A DNA stretch of 64,000 bases from Candidatus Woesearchaeota archaeon (GCA_018302985.1 JAGVZA010000003.1:44426-108425), one strand, 5' to 3'; positions 9,366 to 20,231 are shown, counted from the stretch's first letter. Made by a program: numbers and translations. Notes: generated by a model not told the origin, from the sequence alone.

Positions 9366-11108
9366 TTATTTATTCAAAATTCTACCAATCATAGAAGCAT
9401 AAGCTGGACGTGTAATAAAGACACCTACAGTAACTCCAATGATAGTTGTGACTGCGAAACCACGCACTAATCCTGCGCCTGCTCCCCAAAGAGGAATCAT
9501 TGCAGCAACTGTAGTCGCATAAGCAGCCATGATGATGAAGAACGCACGCTTGACTCTTTCTTTCCAACCTAACATAGCTTCACCTTTCAATACTTCGTCA
9601 GTAATGACAATTTGATCGTTGACACCTGTACCTACAGCAGCAATAATACCTGCGATAGATGCTAAATCCATGCTCCATTGTAAAAGAGCAGCAGTACCTA
9701 AGGTTAAAACTACTTCACTTAAGGTTGTAATCATGATAGGAATAGTAATTTGTAATTTTCTATAGCGTAAATAAATGACTAAAGTAACTGCAATGATAGC
9801 AATTGCTCCAACTATAAATGAATTCTTAATAAATTCTTTTCCTAGGACTGGGGAAATAGTATCTAACTTTTCAATTTCAATTTTGACTGGCAAACTTCCT
9901 GTAATTAATACTGTCTGTAATTTATTCATTTGTTTTAATGCAGCATCATAAGCAGCTTGTTCTGTAGCACCATATCCTGGACCGGAAATAGCGATTTGTG
10001 TTGTTTCTCTTCCTTGGAGGTCTGCACCAATTTGCAAGCTATCTACTAATTGATCATCCAAATGCAAGTCCAAAGGCTGACTTAAGTACCGACTGCCTAC
10101 TTCTGAAGTGTTGATGGGTAAATTTCTTGTGATTTCTGCGTGACGTTTTGCAGAGGCTTCACTTAAAGTGATGACGAACTCAAAAGTACATGCCCATTGC
10201 TCTTCTGCTAGTTGTTGACAAGGAGGACGAATACCTGAACATGAACCATCATTACGACAGACAAAAGGAATATCTCCTTCACCACCTCTAAAGACAATAT
10301 CATTTCCTATTTTTGCTTCGAATTTTCCTTGCTGACCTATTAATTCTCTTACTTCTTCTCTGGTTGCACCAGCAATTTCGATAACGATGAATTTATTTCC
10401 TTCCAGATCTGACGCAGGACGCATCTTCAAGTCTGCTAGACCATAGACATTCAAGCGATTACTTAAGACAGCAATCATATCTTGCAATTGACGATCATCG
10501 ATAGTTGTACTGTTATCAGCAACTGGACGAATAATAACACGACTGCCACCTTGTAATTCTAAACCTTTGTTGATATTAGTTTTTTGTGCAGCTCTTACTG
10601 TGATATCTGGAGCATGTGTGACTAGTGCAGCATATTCTCCTTTATTAGTTTGAATGACTAAGGTTTCTTTTTTGACTAATTCTTTGGTGAATGTTTGGAT
10701 TTCTTCATCTGTTGTGACTGCCTTTCCATTTACAGATTGGATGAGCATATCTTTTTTCAATGAGGCATTGCCTTGGACATCAACTACAGTTAAATTTACA
10801 GTAACAAATCCAGGATTTCCTAAGAATGTATGCTTAATTATTCCTTGATCTGTTTGAAAATCAACAGTTACTTCTTTTAAGTCTAATTGATTGATAGCTT
10901 TTTGATAATCACTTAGTGTTTTTATAGGTTGTCTGTTTATGGAGAGGATAATTTCTCCAGCACTTATTCCTGTTTGTCCAATTTCAGATCCTTCTCTGAC
11001 ACTTCTGACTTCAATGCCTGAAGCCCAAGGAGCAGGATTAATAGCAAGCAATGCTAAGAAGAGCGCGATAATTAAAATCCATACTCTTGTTGTTAAGAGT
11101 TTAGCCAT
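9366..11108 (-). CDS. secD: Protein-export membrane protein SecD (archaeal)
   Basis: LELQGGSRVIIRP, AAVGTGVNDQIVITDEVLKGE, paired with SecF. Confidence 0.9.
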   Translation of the reverse strand: MAKLLTTRVWILIIALFLALLAINPAPWASGIEVRSVREGSEIGQTGISAGEIILSINRQPIKTLSDYQKAINQLDLKEVTVDFQTDQGIIKHTFLGNPGFVTVNLTVVDVQGNASLKKDMLIQSVNGKAVTTDEEIQTFTKELVKKETLVIQTNKGEYAALVTHAPDITVRAAQKTNINKGLELQGGSRVIIRPVADNSTTIDDRQLQDMIAVLSNRLNVYGLADLKMRPASDLEGNKFIVIEIAGATREEVRELIGQQGKFEAKIGNDIVFRGGEGDIPFVCRNDGSCSGIRPPCQQLAEEQWACTFEFVITLSEASAKRHAEITRNLPINTSEVGSRYLSQPLDLHLDDQLVDSLQIGADLQGRETTQIAISGPGYGATEQAAYDAALKQMNKLQTVLITGSLPVKIEIEKLDTISPVLGKEFIKNSFIVGAIAIIAVTLVIYLRYRKLQITIPIMITTLSEVVLTLGTAALLQWSMDLASIAGIIAAVGTGVNDQIVITDEVLKGEAMLGWKERVKRAFFIIMAAYATTVAAMIPLWGAGAGLVRGFAVTTIIGVTVGVFITRPAYASMIGRILNK

Positions 11109-11997
11109 GGTATTGTTTTGCTCCTTCTTTTTGCTTCATTTTTATAATAGTGATTGGCGCGTTTAACATGTAGGTGACAATTACATCAACACATAAGCCT
11201 ACTGCCAGGATAATAAATATTTCCTGCAAGACTACTGATGTTGTTGTGAGATATCCTGCGAATACAGCTACAATAGCTGTGACTGTCATAGTAAGACCTG
11301 TAACAATAGCACTTAATACTCTATCCATTAAATCTCCTTGTTTTTGTTTCATGGCACGAGATGCTAATAACATATCAGAATCAACACTGTATCCAATTAA
11401 TAACAAGAATGCTGCAAGTCCTGCAGTGGAAATTTTAACTCCTAAGAGATCAATAATAGCCAAGGTAACCATAATATCAATGATAATAGAAGCAACAGTT
11501 GCGATAGCAGGAACGAATGAACGGAATGCAATGAAGACTACAATAGCAATTAATACAAATGAGATAAGCAACGCGCGAATCATCTGCTGATAGAAAGATG
11601 CTCCCAGAGCTGAACCGACTACTTCAATAGATAAATTATCATCATTTAAAGTGAAACCTAATTCTCTTTCTACTACTTGTCTAAATGCTTGCTCATCTGT
11701 TTGAGCAATTTCAATTAAAATACCTGTTTGTTGTTCTGTACCAAATTCTGTTAAGAGACGAACATCTGCATCCTCAAATTGCTGCTCTAATTTTTCTTGG
11801 AGCTGCACAATATCTACAGGTTTGTCTGTGATTACAGTAGCAGAGATGCCCCCCTTGAGAGAAACATCTTTGTCCATAATGTCTCCATGAGTATTGTAAA
11901 AAGAAATTAAGGTGATTAAAGCAAATACGATTAAAATTGCAGGCGCTATAAAGAACTTTTTATGATGTTTTTCATAGAGGTGCTTGATACGTTGCAT
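11101..11997 (-). CDS. secF: Protein-export membrane protein SecF (archaeal)
   Basis: VSLKGGISATVIT, LLLIGYSVDSDMLLASRAMK; overlaps secD start. Confidence 0.92.
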   Translation of the reverse strand: MQRIKHLYEKHHKKFFIAPAILIVFALITLISFYNTHGDIMDKDVSLKGGISATVITDKPVDIVQLQEKLEQQFEDADVRLLTEFGTEQQTGILIEIAQTDEQAFRQVVERELGFTLNDDNLSIEVVGSALGASFYQQMIRALLISFVLIAIVVFIAFRSFVPAIATVASIIIDIMVTLAIIDLLGVKISTAGLAAFLLLIGYSVDSDMLLASRAMKQKQGDLMDRVLSAIVTGLTMTVTAIVAVFAGYLTTTSVVLQEIFIILAVGLCVDVIVTYMLNAPITIIKMKQKEGAKQYHG

Positions 11998-12105
11998 GAT
12001 CGCTTTTCGTTTTTGAGGCTTTAAAAACTTTAGGCTTTTCTTTTTTGAGGCAAGAGTAACCTTTATATAGGTTTTAGCCTTCTTTTTTCTTAAAAGAGGT
12101 GTTGT

Positions 12106-14706
12106 ATGCGCTATAAGAAGATTTCTCGCTCGTCAAATCAATCGTGGGGACTACTCTTCGGAGTTGTAGTTTCTATCACTGTCATCTCTTTATTAGTCTT
12201 AATTTTAATGGGCATGGGCATTACTGGTTTTGTTGTTGTCAACCCTATACCTCCTACTTCAGTTAATCTTACTCTTACTGATTCTTCTTACCCTACACAG
12301 AGCTCTGTTCTTGGAACTTTTTCTGCGCAATTTGATGGACCTGTAGACCAACAAACTGACTACTATGCAACTCTTAACAATGAACGCTATTCTCTACGTC
12401 TGACTCAAGCGCTTACTAACCAAAATATTTCTTACTTAATTTCTTCTACAGCACCAGAAGTAGAGAGCACTGCCTCATCAACTACGCTCTTGTTTCCAGG
12501 AAGAAGTACCCAACACTTTACTCTACGATTGCCAAGATCTGTCACTATTCAAAACTTGAACTTAAATATTCACGGCCTTGAGGAACAGGGATCTTATCCT
12601 TCTTTCTTGAAAATGGATGCTAATCGCGATGGACAATTTGAATGGGAATATCTAGGAATATTTGCAGACTTTAATGAGACTTTCACTTTGCCTGTTGGAT
12701 TACAAGAACAGCAAGAAAATAGCGCAGATATTACTGAACAACCAGCATACTATTGCGAACTTATGGACTTGCCTCGAGGCAAAGACTTTTTAGTTTCTGC
12801 AAAGTATCTTCCTTTACAATCTTCATCTGCAGCTGATTTAGAAATTGCTCTTTTCTCTGTTAGCGGCAGTGGATCTACTCTTACAGGCGTTGGAGGTACT
12901 GATGTTTGTGACTTAGAAGAATTTACAGCATCTACTGCAGAATATCGCGACTGCCATTTGACTTTAGATTATCCAGTGCAAGGCAATCATCTTGTCTGCG
13001 TCCATAATGCAGGCTTGAATCTTCCCGCAGCTACTTACTATGAGTTATCACGCGATGGAGATCAAAATTCTGGTTATCGTTGTGGAGCTATAAGCAATGG
13101 ACGCGCGACCTGTGCTTCACAACAAGGAGACTTCTTTATCAAACTCCAAAATGGTATTTATGACGGAGAACTTTCTCGTCAAGTTTCACTTTTAGAAGGC
13201 GGACCAGAAACTTTATTACGACAGAAGTTAAATGAACAATTACGCACGTGCACTGCTTATGGTAATTTTTGTTATCTCACTTTAGACTTCATGAGTGAAA
13301 CCCAAGGCGCTATCTATTTGGACAACTTAGATATCACTTATAGTGATCAAGGAACTTTAGTGCATGAACGCAACTTCTATACTCTGTCTTCTTCTACAGG
13401 AGCACTTACTCACCTAGCTGGTGTTGATCTTACCACTTCTAATTATACTTTGACTCTTCCTTTGGAACTCTTAGATATTCTTACTCCTAATCTAACTGCT
13501 ACTCAAACTAGCCGCAATTATACTTTGACTGTTGGTCTTACTCCTGGACCTTCGACAAGCACGTCACTAACTGTAACTTCTAGCAATGCTACTACAACTT
13601 CTTATACTGGAAACTTTACGCAAGATATTGTTTTCTATCAAGAACTCTTTACTGATTTACTCGCAGAACATGAACTACTTTTAACTGTGGGCGGTTTCAA
13701 GACTAAGATAGAATCTACCTTACAATCTTTATCTAGATATGTTTCTTTAAGCACTAGCACAAGCAACACCACTAACACTTCTTTAGCACAACTTGAAGAT
13801 GAGATTATGGATTCTCTTGACTCTTTACCTCAATATGTTGCTTCGGTTGGCAGTGTTTCTTTCACTCCTTCAGCAAGCACTAGTGATTTCAAAGATGAAT
13901 ATATCTATCCTTCACAAAAAACTGATGCCAATAAACAACGCTTAGCTTATTTACAACAACAATATGCACCTGAGATTACTGCAACTGCTGTAGAAGTCGT
14001 TGACTTTACTAAACATTCTACTCTCTTTACTGTTGTTCAACATAGCACTTCAGCATTGAGCGGCGCTGGCAAGATGATTACCATTTTCCCTGCTTCTTTT
14101 GCTTCCAGTTTAAGCGCTGTTTCCTTTACTGAAGATCCAACTACAACTCTTAGCACGAGTCCTTTGACTGTCAGCTGGAATGCAGCAGACTTACCTGCCA
14201 CTATGACTTATGTGGTTAAAGGCAATTTACTTTCTGCTAGCGAAGACCTTAGAGTTCTTTTTGTACCGGAGACTATACCTCAACAAACTGAACAACCTAG
14301 AACTACTTGCGGCGATGGAGTTTGCAGCGTCTTGGTAAGTGATGGACAGAAAATTGCTCTTGAAGACTCTGACAGTTGCCCTGCAGATTGTGGCGGCACT
14401 GGTGATGTACCTTGGACATGGATTATTGTTTTCTTAGTTATTGCTATAGTTGCATATTATTATTTTGGCGGCATGTACAAAGGACCAGGCAATTTCCAAG
14501 AAGTCTTACAACGCATGAAGAAAAGCAGAAGCACTACATCTTCTCCTAAATTGTTTACTTCTTCCAACGATGAAACTAATTTACGAACTTATGTCCAGAA
14601 TGCACTTAAGAAAGGCGCAACTAAGGAAGCAATTACCTCTACTTTATTATCTAGAGGATGGACTAAGCAACAAGTTGATGCCATAGTAAAACAAGTCAAA
14701 CCATGA
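12106..14706 (+). CDS. Large surface/secreted protein, N-term TM anchor and C-term TM plus short cytosolic domain
   Basis: N-terminal hydrophobic helix, Ser/Thr-rich ectodomain, CGDGVCS...DSCPADCG motif, C-term TM, LRTYVQNALKKGATKEAITSTLLSRGWTKQQVDAIV tail. Confidence 0.7.
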   Translation: MRYKKISRSSNQSWGLLFGVVVSITVISLLVLILMGMGITGFVVVNPIPPTSVNLTLTDSSYPTQSSVLGTFSAQFDGPVDQQTDYYATLNNERYSLRLTQALTNQNISYLISSTAPEVESTASSTTLLFPGRSTQHFTLRLPRSVTIQNLNLNIHGLEEQGSYPSFLKMDANRDGQFEWEYLGIFADFNETFTLPVGLQEQQENSADITEQPAYYCELMDLPRGKDFLVSAKYLPLQSSSAADLEIALFSVSGSGSTLTGVGGTDVCDLEEFTASTAEYRDCHLTLDYPVQGNHLVCVHNAGLNLPAATYYELSRDGDQNSGYRCGAISNGRATCASQQGDFFIKLQNGIYDGELSRQVSLLEGGPETLLRQKLNEQLRTCTAYGNFCYLTLDFMSETQGAIYLDNLDITYSDQGTLVHERNFYTLSSSTGALTHLAGVDLTTSNYTLTLPLELLDILTPNLTATQTSRNYTLTVGLTPGPSTSTSLTVTSSNATTTSYTGNFTQDIVFYQELFTDLLAEHELLLTVGGFKTKIESTLQSLSRYVSLSTSTSNTTNTSLAQLEDEIMDSLDSLPQYVASVGSVSFTPSASTSDFKDEYIYPSQKTDANKQRLAYLQQQYAPEITATAVEVVDFTKHSTLFTVVQHSTSALSGAGKMITIFPASFASSLSAVSFTEDPTTTLSTSPLTVSWNAADLPATMTYVVKGNLLSASEDLRVLFVPETIPQQTEQPRTTCGDGVCSVLVSDGQKIALEDSDSCPADCGGTGDVPWTWIIVFLVIAIVAYYYFGGMYKGPGNFQEVLQRMKKSRSTTSSPKLFTSSNDETNLRTYVQNALKKGATKEAITSTLLSRGWTKQQVDAIVKQVKP

Positions 14707-15860
14707 AGCAGTGGCTCTTTCTCTTATTTCTTTTGTTTGTACCTTTTGTAGTAGCAGATCCTTGCCAAGAAAATCAAGAACGTCAATGTGGTACTACAGA
14801 TATTGGAGCATGCACTTATGGTATTCAAATTTGCCAAGGGGGACAATGGAGTGTTTGCTTTGGAAATATAGATCCTGGTGTTGAATCTTGTGACAATGGA
14901 CAAGATGAGGATTGTGATGGGCAAGTTGATGAAGATTGTTTCTGTGTAGCTGAGACTGTTAGGGATTGCACCGGCAATACCCAAGGCATTTGTCGACCAG
15001 GTTCTCAAACTTGCATTAATGGAACTCAATGGGGCACTTGTTTTAATCAAACTTTTCCTTTAGCTAATGACTTATGCAATAATAGTTTAGATGATGACTG
15101 CGATGGACAAGTGGATGAAGGATGTCAAGTACAACAACAAAATCAAACACCACAGACAGGTACTTGCTTTAACAATGTACAAGATGGCGATGAAACTGGT
15201 ATTGATTGCGGTGGAAGCTGTCACGTATGCACTTTTTGCAACGATAGCATCTTGAATCAAGGTGAATATAAAACTGCTGTAGATTTAGGTAATGGAACTC
15301 TCTCTGATTGTGGCGGACCAAACTGCCCTAGCTGCCCGACATGTTCTGACAAAATAAAAAATCAAAATGAAACTGGTATAGACTGCGGAGGTCCCTGCCA
15401 AACTTGCCAACAAACTTCTCCAGATCCTGACGAAGATCAAGACGGACTCAATTTATCTGTTGAATTACAGAAAGGTACTGATCCTTTATTGAAAGATACT
15501 GATAAAGATGGCATTAATGACAAACAAGATCGCACACCTTTATGTCCTAATACAATATGTGATAGTGCTTATGGTGAAGACGAAGACAGTTGTCCTGAAG
15601 ATTGTGTAGCAGAAGGCTCTTCTCTGGGAATTGTGCTTTTAATTTTCTTTATCCTTCTTTTAACTGTTGGTGGTTATTTGTACTATCAATTCAAAAAGAG
15701 TGGTAAGCTATTATCAACATCAATGACTAAAAAGGAAGCATCACAACCTGTCTATATTGATAAAAATTTATTACAGCAGTCCTCTAACAAAGAGCAACAA
15801 AGTAAAGTTGATACTGAGATAGAGCAGTCTTTGAAGAAGGCTGAGAAATATTTTAAATAA
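14703..15860 (+). CDS. Secreted Cys-rich MopE-like metal-binding-motif protein with C-terminal TM
   Basis: Signal peptide; CDNGQDEDCDGQVDEDC and CNNSLDDDCDGQVDEGC; ETGIDCGG(S/P)C repeats; DPD/DTDKDGINDKQD; ATGA overlap with previous gene. Confidence 0.75.
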   Translation: MKQWLFLLFLLFVPFVVADPCQENQERQCGTTDIGACTYGIQICQGGQWSVCFGNIDPGVESCDNGQDEDCDGQVDEDCFCVAETVRDCTGNTQGICRPGSQTCINGTQWGTCFNQTFPLANDLCNNSLDDDCDGQVDEGCQVQQQNQTPQTGTCFNNVQDGDETGIDCGGSCHVCTFCNDSILNQGEYKTAVDLGNGTLSDCGGPNCPSCPTCSDKIKNQNETGIDCGGPCQTCQQTSPDPDEDQDGLNLSVELQKGTDPLLKDTDKDGINDKQDRTPLCPNTICDSAYGEDEDSCPEDCVAEGSSLGIVLLIFFILLLTVGGYLYYQFKKSGKLLSTSMTKKEASQPVYIDKNLLQQSSNKEQQSKVDTEIEQSLKKAEKYFK

Positions 15861-15874
15861 TTAATGTAGTTTGA

Positions 15875-16924
15875 CTATAATTCTTTGAGAAAAACCTCTA
15901 AGCCACCAATATTTTCTTGAACTCTTATCATCTCCCTCTCAGCTGCTCTTCTTATTCCAGCAATCTTCTCTTCAATTGATTTCTTACTAAATCCTACTTT
16001 TGCTAGTGATTTTCTAAAATCTTCTCCAACCAAACTAATGCTTTTATTTGGATCAATAGGTCCATCTTTAAGTGCTTCAATCTTTTTTAACTGTGAACCC
16101 CAGTTATTCAATGCTTCTCCATATAATCTAACTCTTTTTGGACTATCTGCTTTAACTATTATAGACTCTTCTATTTCTTGTTGATAATCTTCTTCAACTC
16201 GTATCATTCTTCTTATTCTTATTTTATACCATTGTTCTTCATTACTTGCTGATCTAAAATTTTTTGCTCCGAGAAACATCCCTCCACAATCAGAATGATT
16301 AGATCCAAAAAGACTTCCGCCAAGTTTTAACAAATGTGCTAAGGGAGAATCTTTTCTATTTTCATCTTTAGTGTACCAAATAGAAATTTTGTCTGTAGCA
16401 TATGCTCGTGCATGTTCTTTCAAATAGCGTTTCGCACGTTCTTCTCCACCCAAGAATGGAATCGTTTGCGGATGTTTAAGTGCTTGATCAAGAGGAATTC
16501 CGCAAAATGGTGCTGCTGCAAGAACAGCATGATCAACCACCCAGACAATACGATTGCCTTCTGCATCTGTTAATCCATCTCGGTCAACTAACCCTTGAAA
16601 TTCCTTTTGGGAAAGATGAGCTGCAGATCCATAGATACTTTGTTTACTTAGACTGTTTTTTTTCTTTATGGCTTTTGGGGTTGCTACTGATGTAGGGACA
16701 TGTGCATACACAACTATTTTATTACCTTGTTTCGTCTTGCCAGTTGCTTTAATACTTGGTGTAATAAACTCTATATGCTCACAATGCCAATCTTGACCAT
16801 TAATGCGAACATCTACTAATTGAGGCATGAATAAGGGCTGGTAGCCAGCTGCTTGACATTTTTCGAGAGATTTATCTGCTTCTTCATGATAAAATTCCTT
16901 AGTGTCTTGTAATCTAATTGTCAT
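15875..16924 (-). CDS. Hypothetical protein
   Basis: Long ORF, ATGA-type overlap with upstream ORF. Confidence 0.7.
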   Translation of the reverse strand: MTIRLQDTKEFYHEEADKSLEKCQAAGYQPLFMPQLVDVRINGQDWHCEHIEFITPSIKATGKTKQGNKIVVYAHVPTSVATPKAIKKKNSLSKQSIYGSAAHLSQKEFQGLVDRDGLTDAEGNRIVWVVDHAVLAAAPFCGIPLDQALKHPQTIPFLGGEERAKRYLKEHARAYATDKISIWYTKDENRKDSPLAHLLKLGGSLFGSNHSDCGGMFLGAKNFRSASNEEQWYKIRIRRMIRVEEDYQQEIEESIIVKADSPKRVRLYGEALNNWGSQLKKIEALKDGPIDPNKSISLVGEDFRKSLAKVGFSKKSIEEKIAGIRRAAEREMIRVQENIGGLEVFLKEL

Positions 16925-17745
16925 TGTTTTTTCTCTTTTGTAGTAGCATAACCTATATTACCATCCTTAAAACTAAGCCTGTTGAAACTACCATATTCAT
17001 ATCCTTCGACTCCTAATGTATAAGTTTCATGTACTACTACACCTAAAGAATGTACAGTCCAATACTCAAGACTTTTACTATAAGTTCTTTCTACAATTTG
17101 TGCTAAAACTTCCGCGCCAGAAACACCGAAAGAGGCTATCATAAAACCATCATCAACGACTTCTTCTGCGCTTAACCTACGACTCTCGCTTACTGTATGA
17201 TAATTATCTCTTCCCCCAGGATGCCATGTCATAAAGTAATTGTGCCTTTCTACTCTTGTAAGGGCGTCCCAAGGTGTAAATCTGACACTTCTATCTGGAC
17301 TAAATGTTACTCTCTTCTCTTCTTTACCACCTTTTAATTTTTCTTGAAGTTGTTCAACATGTAAATCTACTCTTTTATTTTTTTGCCATCTATTTTCTGA
17401 ATCTTTAAATTCATAAAATGCATCTACTTCACGATCATGCACTACAAATATTCCTTTGTCTCTAACAAATAAGTTATGTTGAAAAACCCATTGTCCTCCA
17501 CTTTCAGCAAATCTTGATCTAAAACTTCTAGCTTCTTTGCTAAATCTTATATTTTCTCTTTCTTTTTTATCATAAGGATATTCTGGAAAATTTTCAGGAG
17601 TTATAACTCTGGCTGCATAAGGGATAAGCTCATCGCCAACATATACTTCAAGACCTTGATCTAATATTTGTCGACCTACTTCTTTATAGAATCCTGGACC
17701 AAAAATTCTTTGATTTTCTTTTGTTGCAGATTCTTCGTTAGTCAT
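16921..17745 (-). CDS. Hypothetical protein
   Basis: Long ORF in co-directional cluster. Confidence 0.7.
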   Translation of the reverse strand: MTNEESATKENQRIFGPGFYKEVGRQILDQGLEVYVGDELIPYAARVITPENFPEYPYDKKERENIRFSKEARSFRSRFAESGGQWVFQHNLFVRDKGIFVVHDREVDAFYEFKDSENRWQKNKRVDLHVEQLQEKLKGGKEEKRVTFSPDRSVRFTPWDALTRVERHNYFMTWHPGGRDNYHTVSESRRLSAEEVVDDGFMIASFGVSGAEVLAQIVERTYSKSLEYWTVHSLGVVVHETYTLGVEGYEYGSFNRLSFKDGNIGYATTKEKKQ

Positions 17746-17756
17746 TGTTTTACTTC

Positions 17757-18074
17757 TTAGTATCGGTAATCTATTCCAAGATGCCTTAACATATCTGCAT
17801 TAAATGGATCTTTTTTTAGATGTTCTGGTACATATGCATACACTACCTGTCTTGCATCATGGCGAGTAGCTCTCTCTGATTGTGCTTCTTGCATTACAGG
17901 ATGTATTCCTTCTAGAATATCATGACATGCTGTTGTACTCACAGATCCCTGACGAATTCCTCTTATTAAAGAATCTATGGTTCTTGTGCGATCTACAACC
18001 TCAAATCTGTTACTTGATCTAAAAGTCTCTTTGACTCTTTGTAATTTTTCAAGCGTTTTTTCATAGACTGTCAT
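17757..18074 (-). CDS. Hypothetical protein
   Basis: ORF preceded (minus strand) by AAAAGGAGATAACAACAATG. Confidence 0.65.
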   Translation of the reverse strand: MTVYEKTLEKLQRVKETFRSSNRFEVVDRTRTIDSLIRGIRQGSVSTTACHDILEGIHPVMQEAQSERATRHDARQVVYAYVPEHLKKDPFNADMLRHLGIDYRY

Positions 18075-18095
18075 TGTTGTTATCTCCTTTTCTGA

Positions 18096-18791
18096 TTAAG
18101 CTGCCTGCATTACAGAAGCTAAATTTCTCCATAATGCATGGTTCTCATTGGAAAGTGCAGTGTATTGTTTTTCACTCATCTTTCTCTCAGCAATTTTTTG
18201 TGCTAGTTGATAGAGTCCAGTAGTTTTTTCCTTCTGACCTCTAGATCTCATTTCCTCACTTGCCTGCATTAATTTTTGATAAAGAGAGTCATTATCTGGA
18301 AGACCTCTGAAATTCGTCCAAGTGTTATGATTGAAGAATTTGTCTGCTACATTCATACCTACTATTTCTTGTACATGACTGCGACTATAACTCCAAGACT
18401 CATTGCCTATTAATTTCTGGCCTTCTGGTAATTGTGCGTTGATAGCATCTAATGTTCGTGCTGCATCCATCACTTGCTGGCTCGTGCTTCGTGCAACCAA
18501 GTCCATTCTGTCTCTTATTGAACTATAGGTACTTATCAATTGTCTAACCTGCATTACTACAGGTGCATGTCTTTCTCCATATTGTGGGATCATTCTTTCT
18601 TTGAATAATCTCTCTTTTTCCTCTGCAGAAAAACCAGAAAAATCTACACCTGCGCCGTCTTGTTTTTTTGGCATATCCCAGAAAGGGTTCTGTTCATACA
18701 TTGCAAGAGCAGTATATAATTGTCTAATCTTACCGACTACTACTTCTCTTGTTTTACTTTCAGATGTTGTGTGTGTTGTCATTGTTGTCAT
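18096..18791 (-). CDS. Hypothetical protein
   Basis: ORF preceded (minus strand) by AAAGGAGATGACAACAATG. Confidence 0.65.
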   Translation of the reverse strand: MTTMTTHTTSESKTREVVVGKIRQLYTALAMYEQNPFWDMPKKQDGAGVDFSGFSAEEKERLFKERMIPQYGERHAPVVMQVRQLISTYSSIRDRMDLVARSTSQQVMDAARTLDAINAQLPEGQKLIGNESWSYSRSHVQEIVGMNVADKFFNHNTWTNFRGLPDNDSLYQKLMQASEEMRSRGQKEKTTGLYQLAQKIAERKMSEKQYTALSNENHALWRNLASVMQAA

Positions 18792-18905
18792 CTCCTTTGT
18801 TGTGGTAATTGTTGTTACCTATAAGTAATAGCATAATCTTTAATATAAAACTATTCCCTTTAATTTTGGGAAAAATAGTAAAATATGGAGTAAATATACT
18901 AAAAA

Positions 18906-19889
18906 GTGACAGAAAACATAGATTTAAAGGATAAAAAGCTTCTATATGCACTTTCTCAAGATGCCAGACTTCCTCATAGCCAGCTAGCAAAACAACTAGG
19001 TTTAAGCAAGAACGCAGTCACCTATAGAATAGAACGTCTACAACGAGAACATCTTATTGAGAAATTTATTGCAGTGATTAATATTGGTGCTTTGAAGTTA
19101 GATACTTTTTGTCTACTCTTGAAATTTAATGAAGATATTTATGGCAATCCTGATATTCTTTCCTATATTGAAAACCATTCTTACATTAATTGGGCAGTTG
19201 TTCTCTCTGGTGACTGGGATTTTTTTGTAGAATTTGTCTATACTGAGCAAAGAGATATTGTCAACATTGTTACTGAACTTATTCAACTCTTTGGCAACCG
19301 CCTGAATGCTTATCATACTTATTTTTCTTATAATCCTATCAAAGTAGAACCTTTAGTCAGAGACTTTTCCAAAGACTTTGTGAAAGAGTATCTTCCCAGA
19401 AAGAAAAGAACTCGTGAGAAATATGATGTTGATGCTATAGATAAAAAGATTTTACATCTCTTAGCAACTGACAGCGCCTTATCCTATGTGGAGATCACTA
19501 AGAAATTAGCACTTAGCTTGGATGTAGTCAGATATCGCATGAAACGCTTAGAAGAACGAGGGATTATTGTTTATTATACACCTCATATTCCTTTACGAGC
19601 ATTGGGGTATACAACTTATCTCTGTACTATCAAGTTGGAAAATATTACCAAGAACAAACTAGCAACCTTGCATCAGTATTTTGAACAGCATGATAATATC
19701 ACTTATGCTTTCTTTGATCAGATTTCTTTGATGATGATCTTCACTATTGCATTTCGCACTGCCCAAGAGATAGATACATTTTCCAGAGACTTAAGAAAAA
19801 ACTATATCGGCAGCATCGCGGAGCAAAAGTATACTATTATTAGACAAGAGCTGGTTTATACTCTCTTCCCGAAGGGGCTGTTGGAATAG
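18906..19889 (+). CDS. Lrp/AsnC-family regulator with two HTH modules in tandem
   Basis: DLKDKKLLYALSQDARLPHSQLAKQLGLSKNAVTYRIERL and AIDKKILHLLATDSALSYVEITKKLALSLDVVRYRMKRLEERGII. Confidence 0.85.
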   Translation: MTENIDLKDKKLLYALSQDARLPHSQLAKQLGLSKNAVTYRIERLQREHLIEKFIAVINIGALKLDTFCLLLKFNEDIYGNPDILSYIENHSYINWAVVLSGDWDFFVEFVYTEQRDIVNIVTELIQLFGNRLNAYHTYFSYNPIKVEPLVRDFSKDFVKEYLPRKKRTREKYDVDAIDKKILHLLATDSALSYVEITKKLALSLDVVRYRMKRLEERGIIVYYTPHIPLRALGYTTYLCTIKLENITKNKLATLHQYFEQHDNITYAFFDQISLMMIFTIAFRTAQEIDTFSRDLRKNYIGSIAEQKYTIIRQELVYTLFPKGLLE

Positions 19890-19973
19890 ACTTAAACTAG
19901 ATTTCGAAAATCTTCCGAAAAATCCGGAAAACTTCTAACTATATTTCAAAAGTGCTGTGTTGCATAATAGGTT

Positions 19974-20231
19974 TTAAAGAATTTTGAAGACCCAGACTTT
20001 GATTCTAAATTTTTTTAGCGCTTTGAGAATCATGCGACTGTCATGTGTGTTGGTCAGCAACACACCATCGAGCAGTCGTTCACACGCGAGGTCATCGATG
20101 AGACCTTTTCGTGTGTAGAAGTATTTTCCTCCATTTGAATAGTCTTTGTGACCATAAAGCTCTCGATGCAGCTTTCTACTCTCAGTGCTCGACAACTTAT
20201 TCAATGCGTAACAGATCAATAATTTTTCCAT
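19974..20231 (-). CDS. 85-aa hypothetical passenger ORF, divergent from transposase
   Basis: ATG-initiated ORF filling the left arm of the IS; MEKLLICYALNKLSSTESRKLHRELYGHKDYSNGGKYFYTRKGLIDDL... Confidence 0.55.
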   Translation of the reverse strand: MEKLLICYALNKLSSTESRKLHRELYGHKDYSNGGKYFYTRKGLIDDLACERLLDGVLLTNTHDSRMILKALKKFRIKVWVFKIL

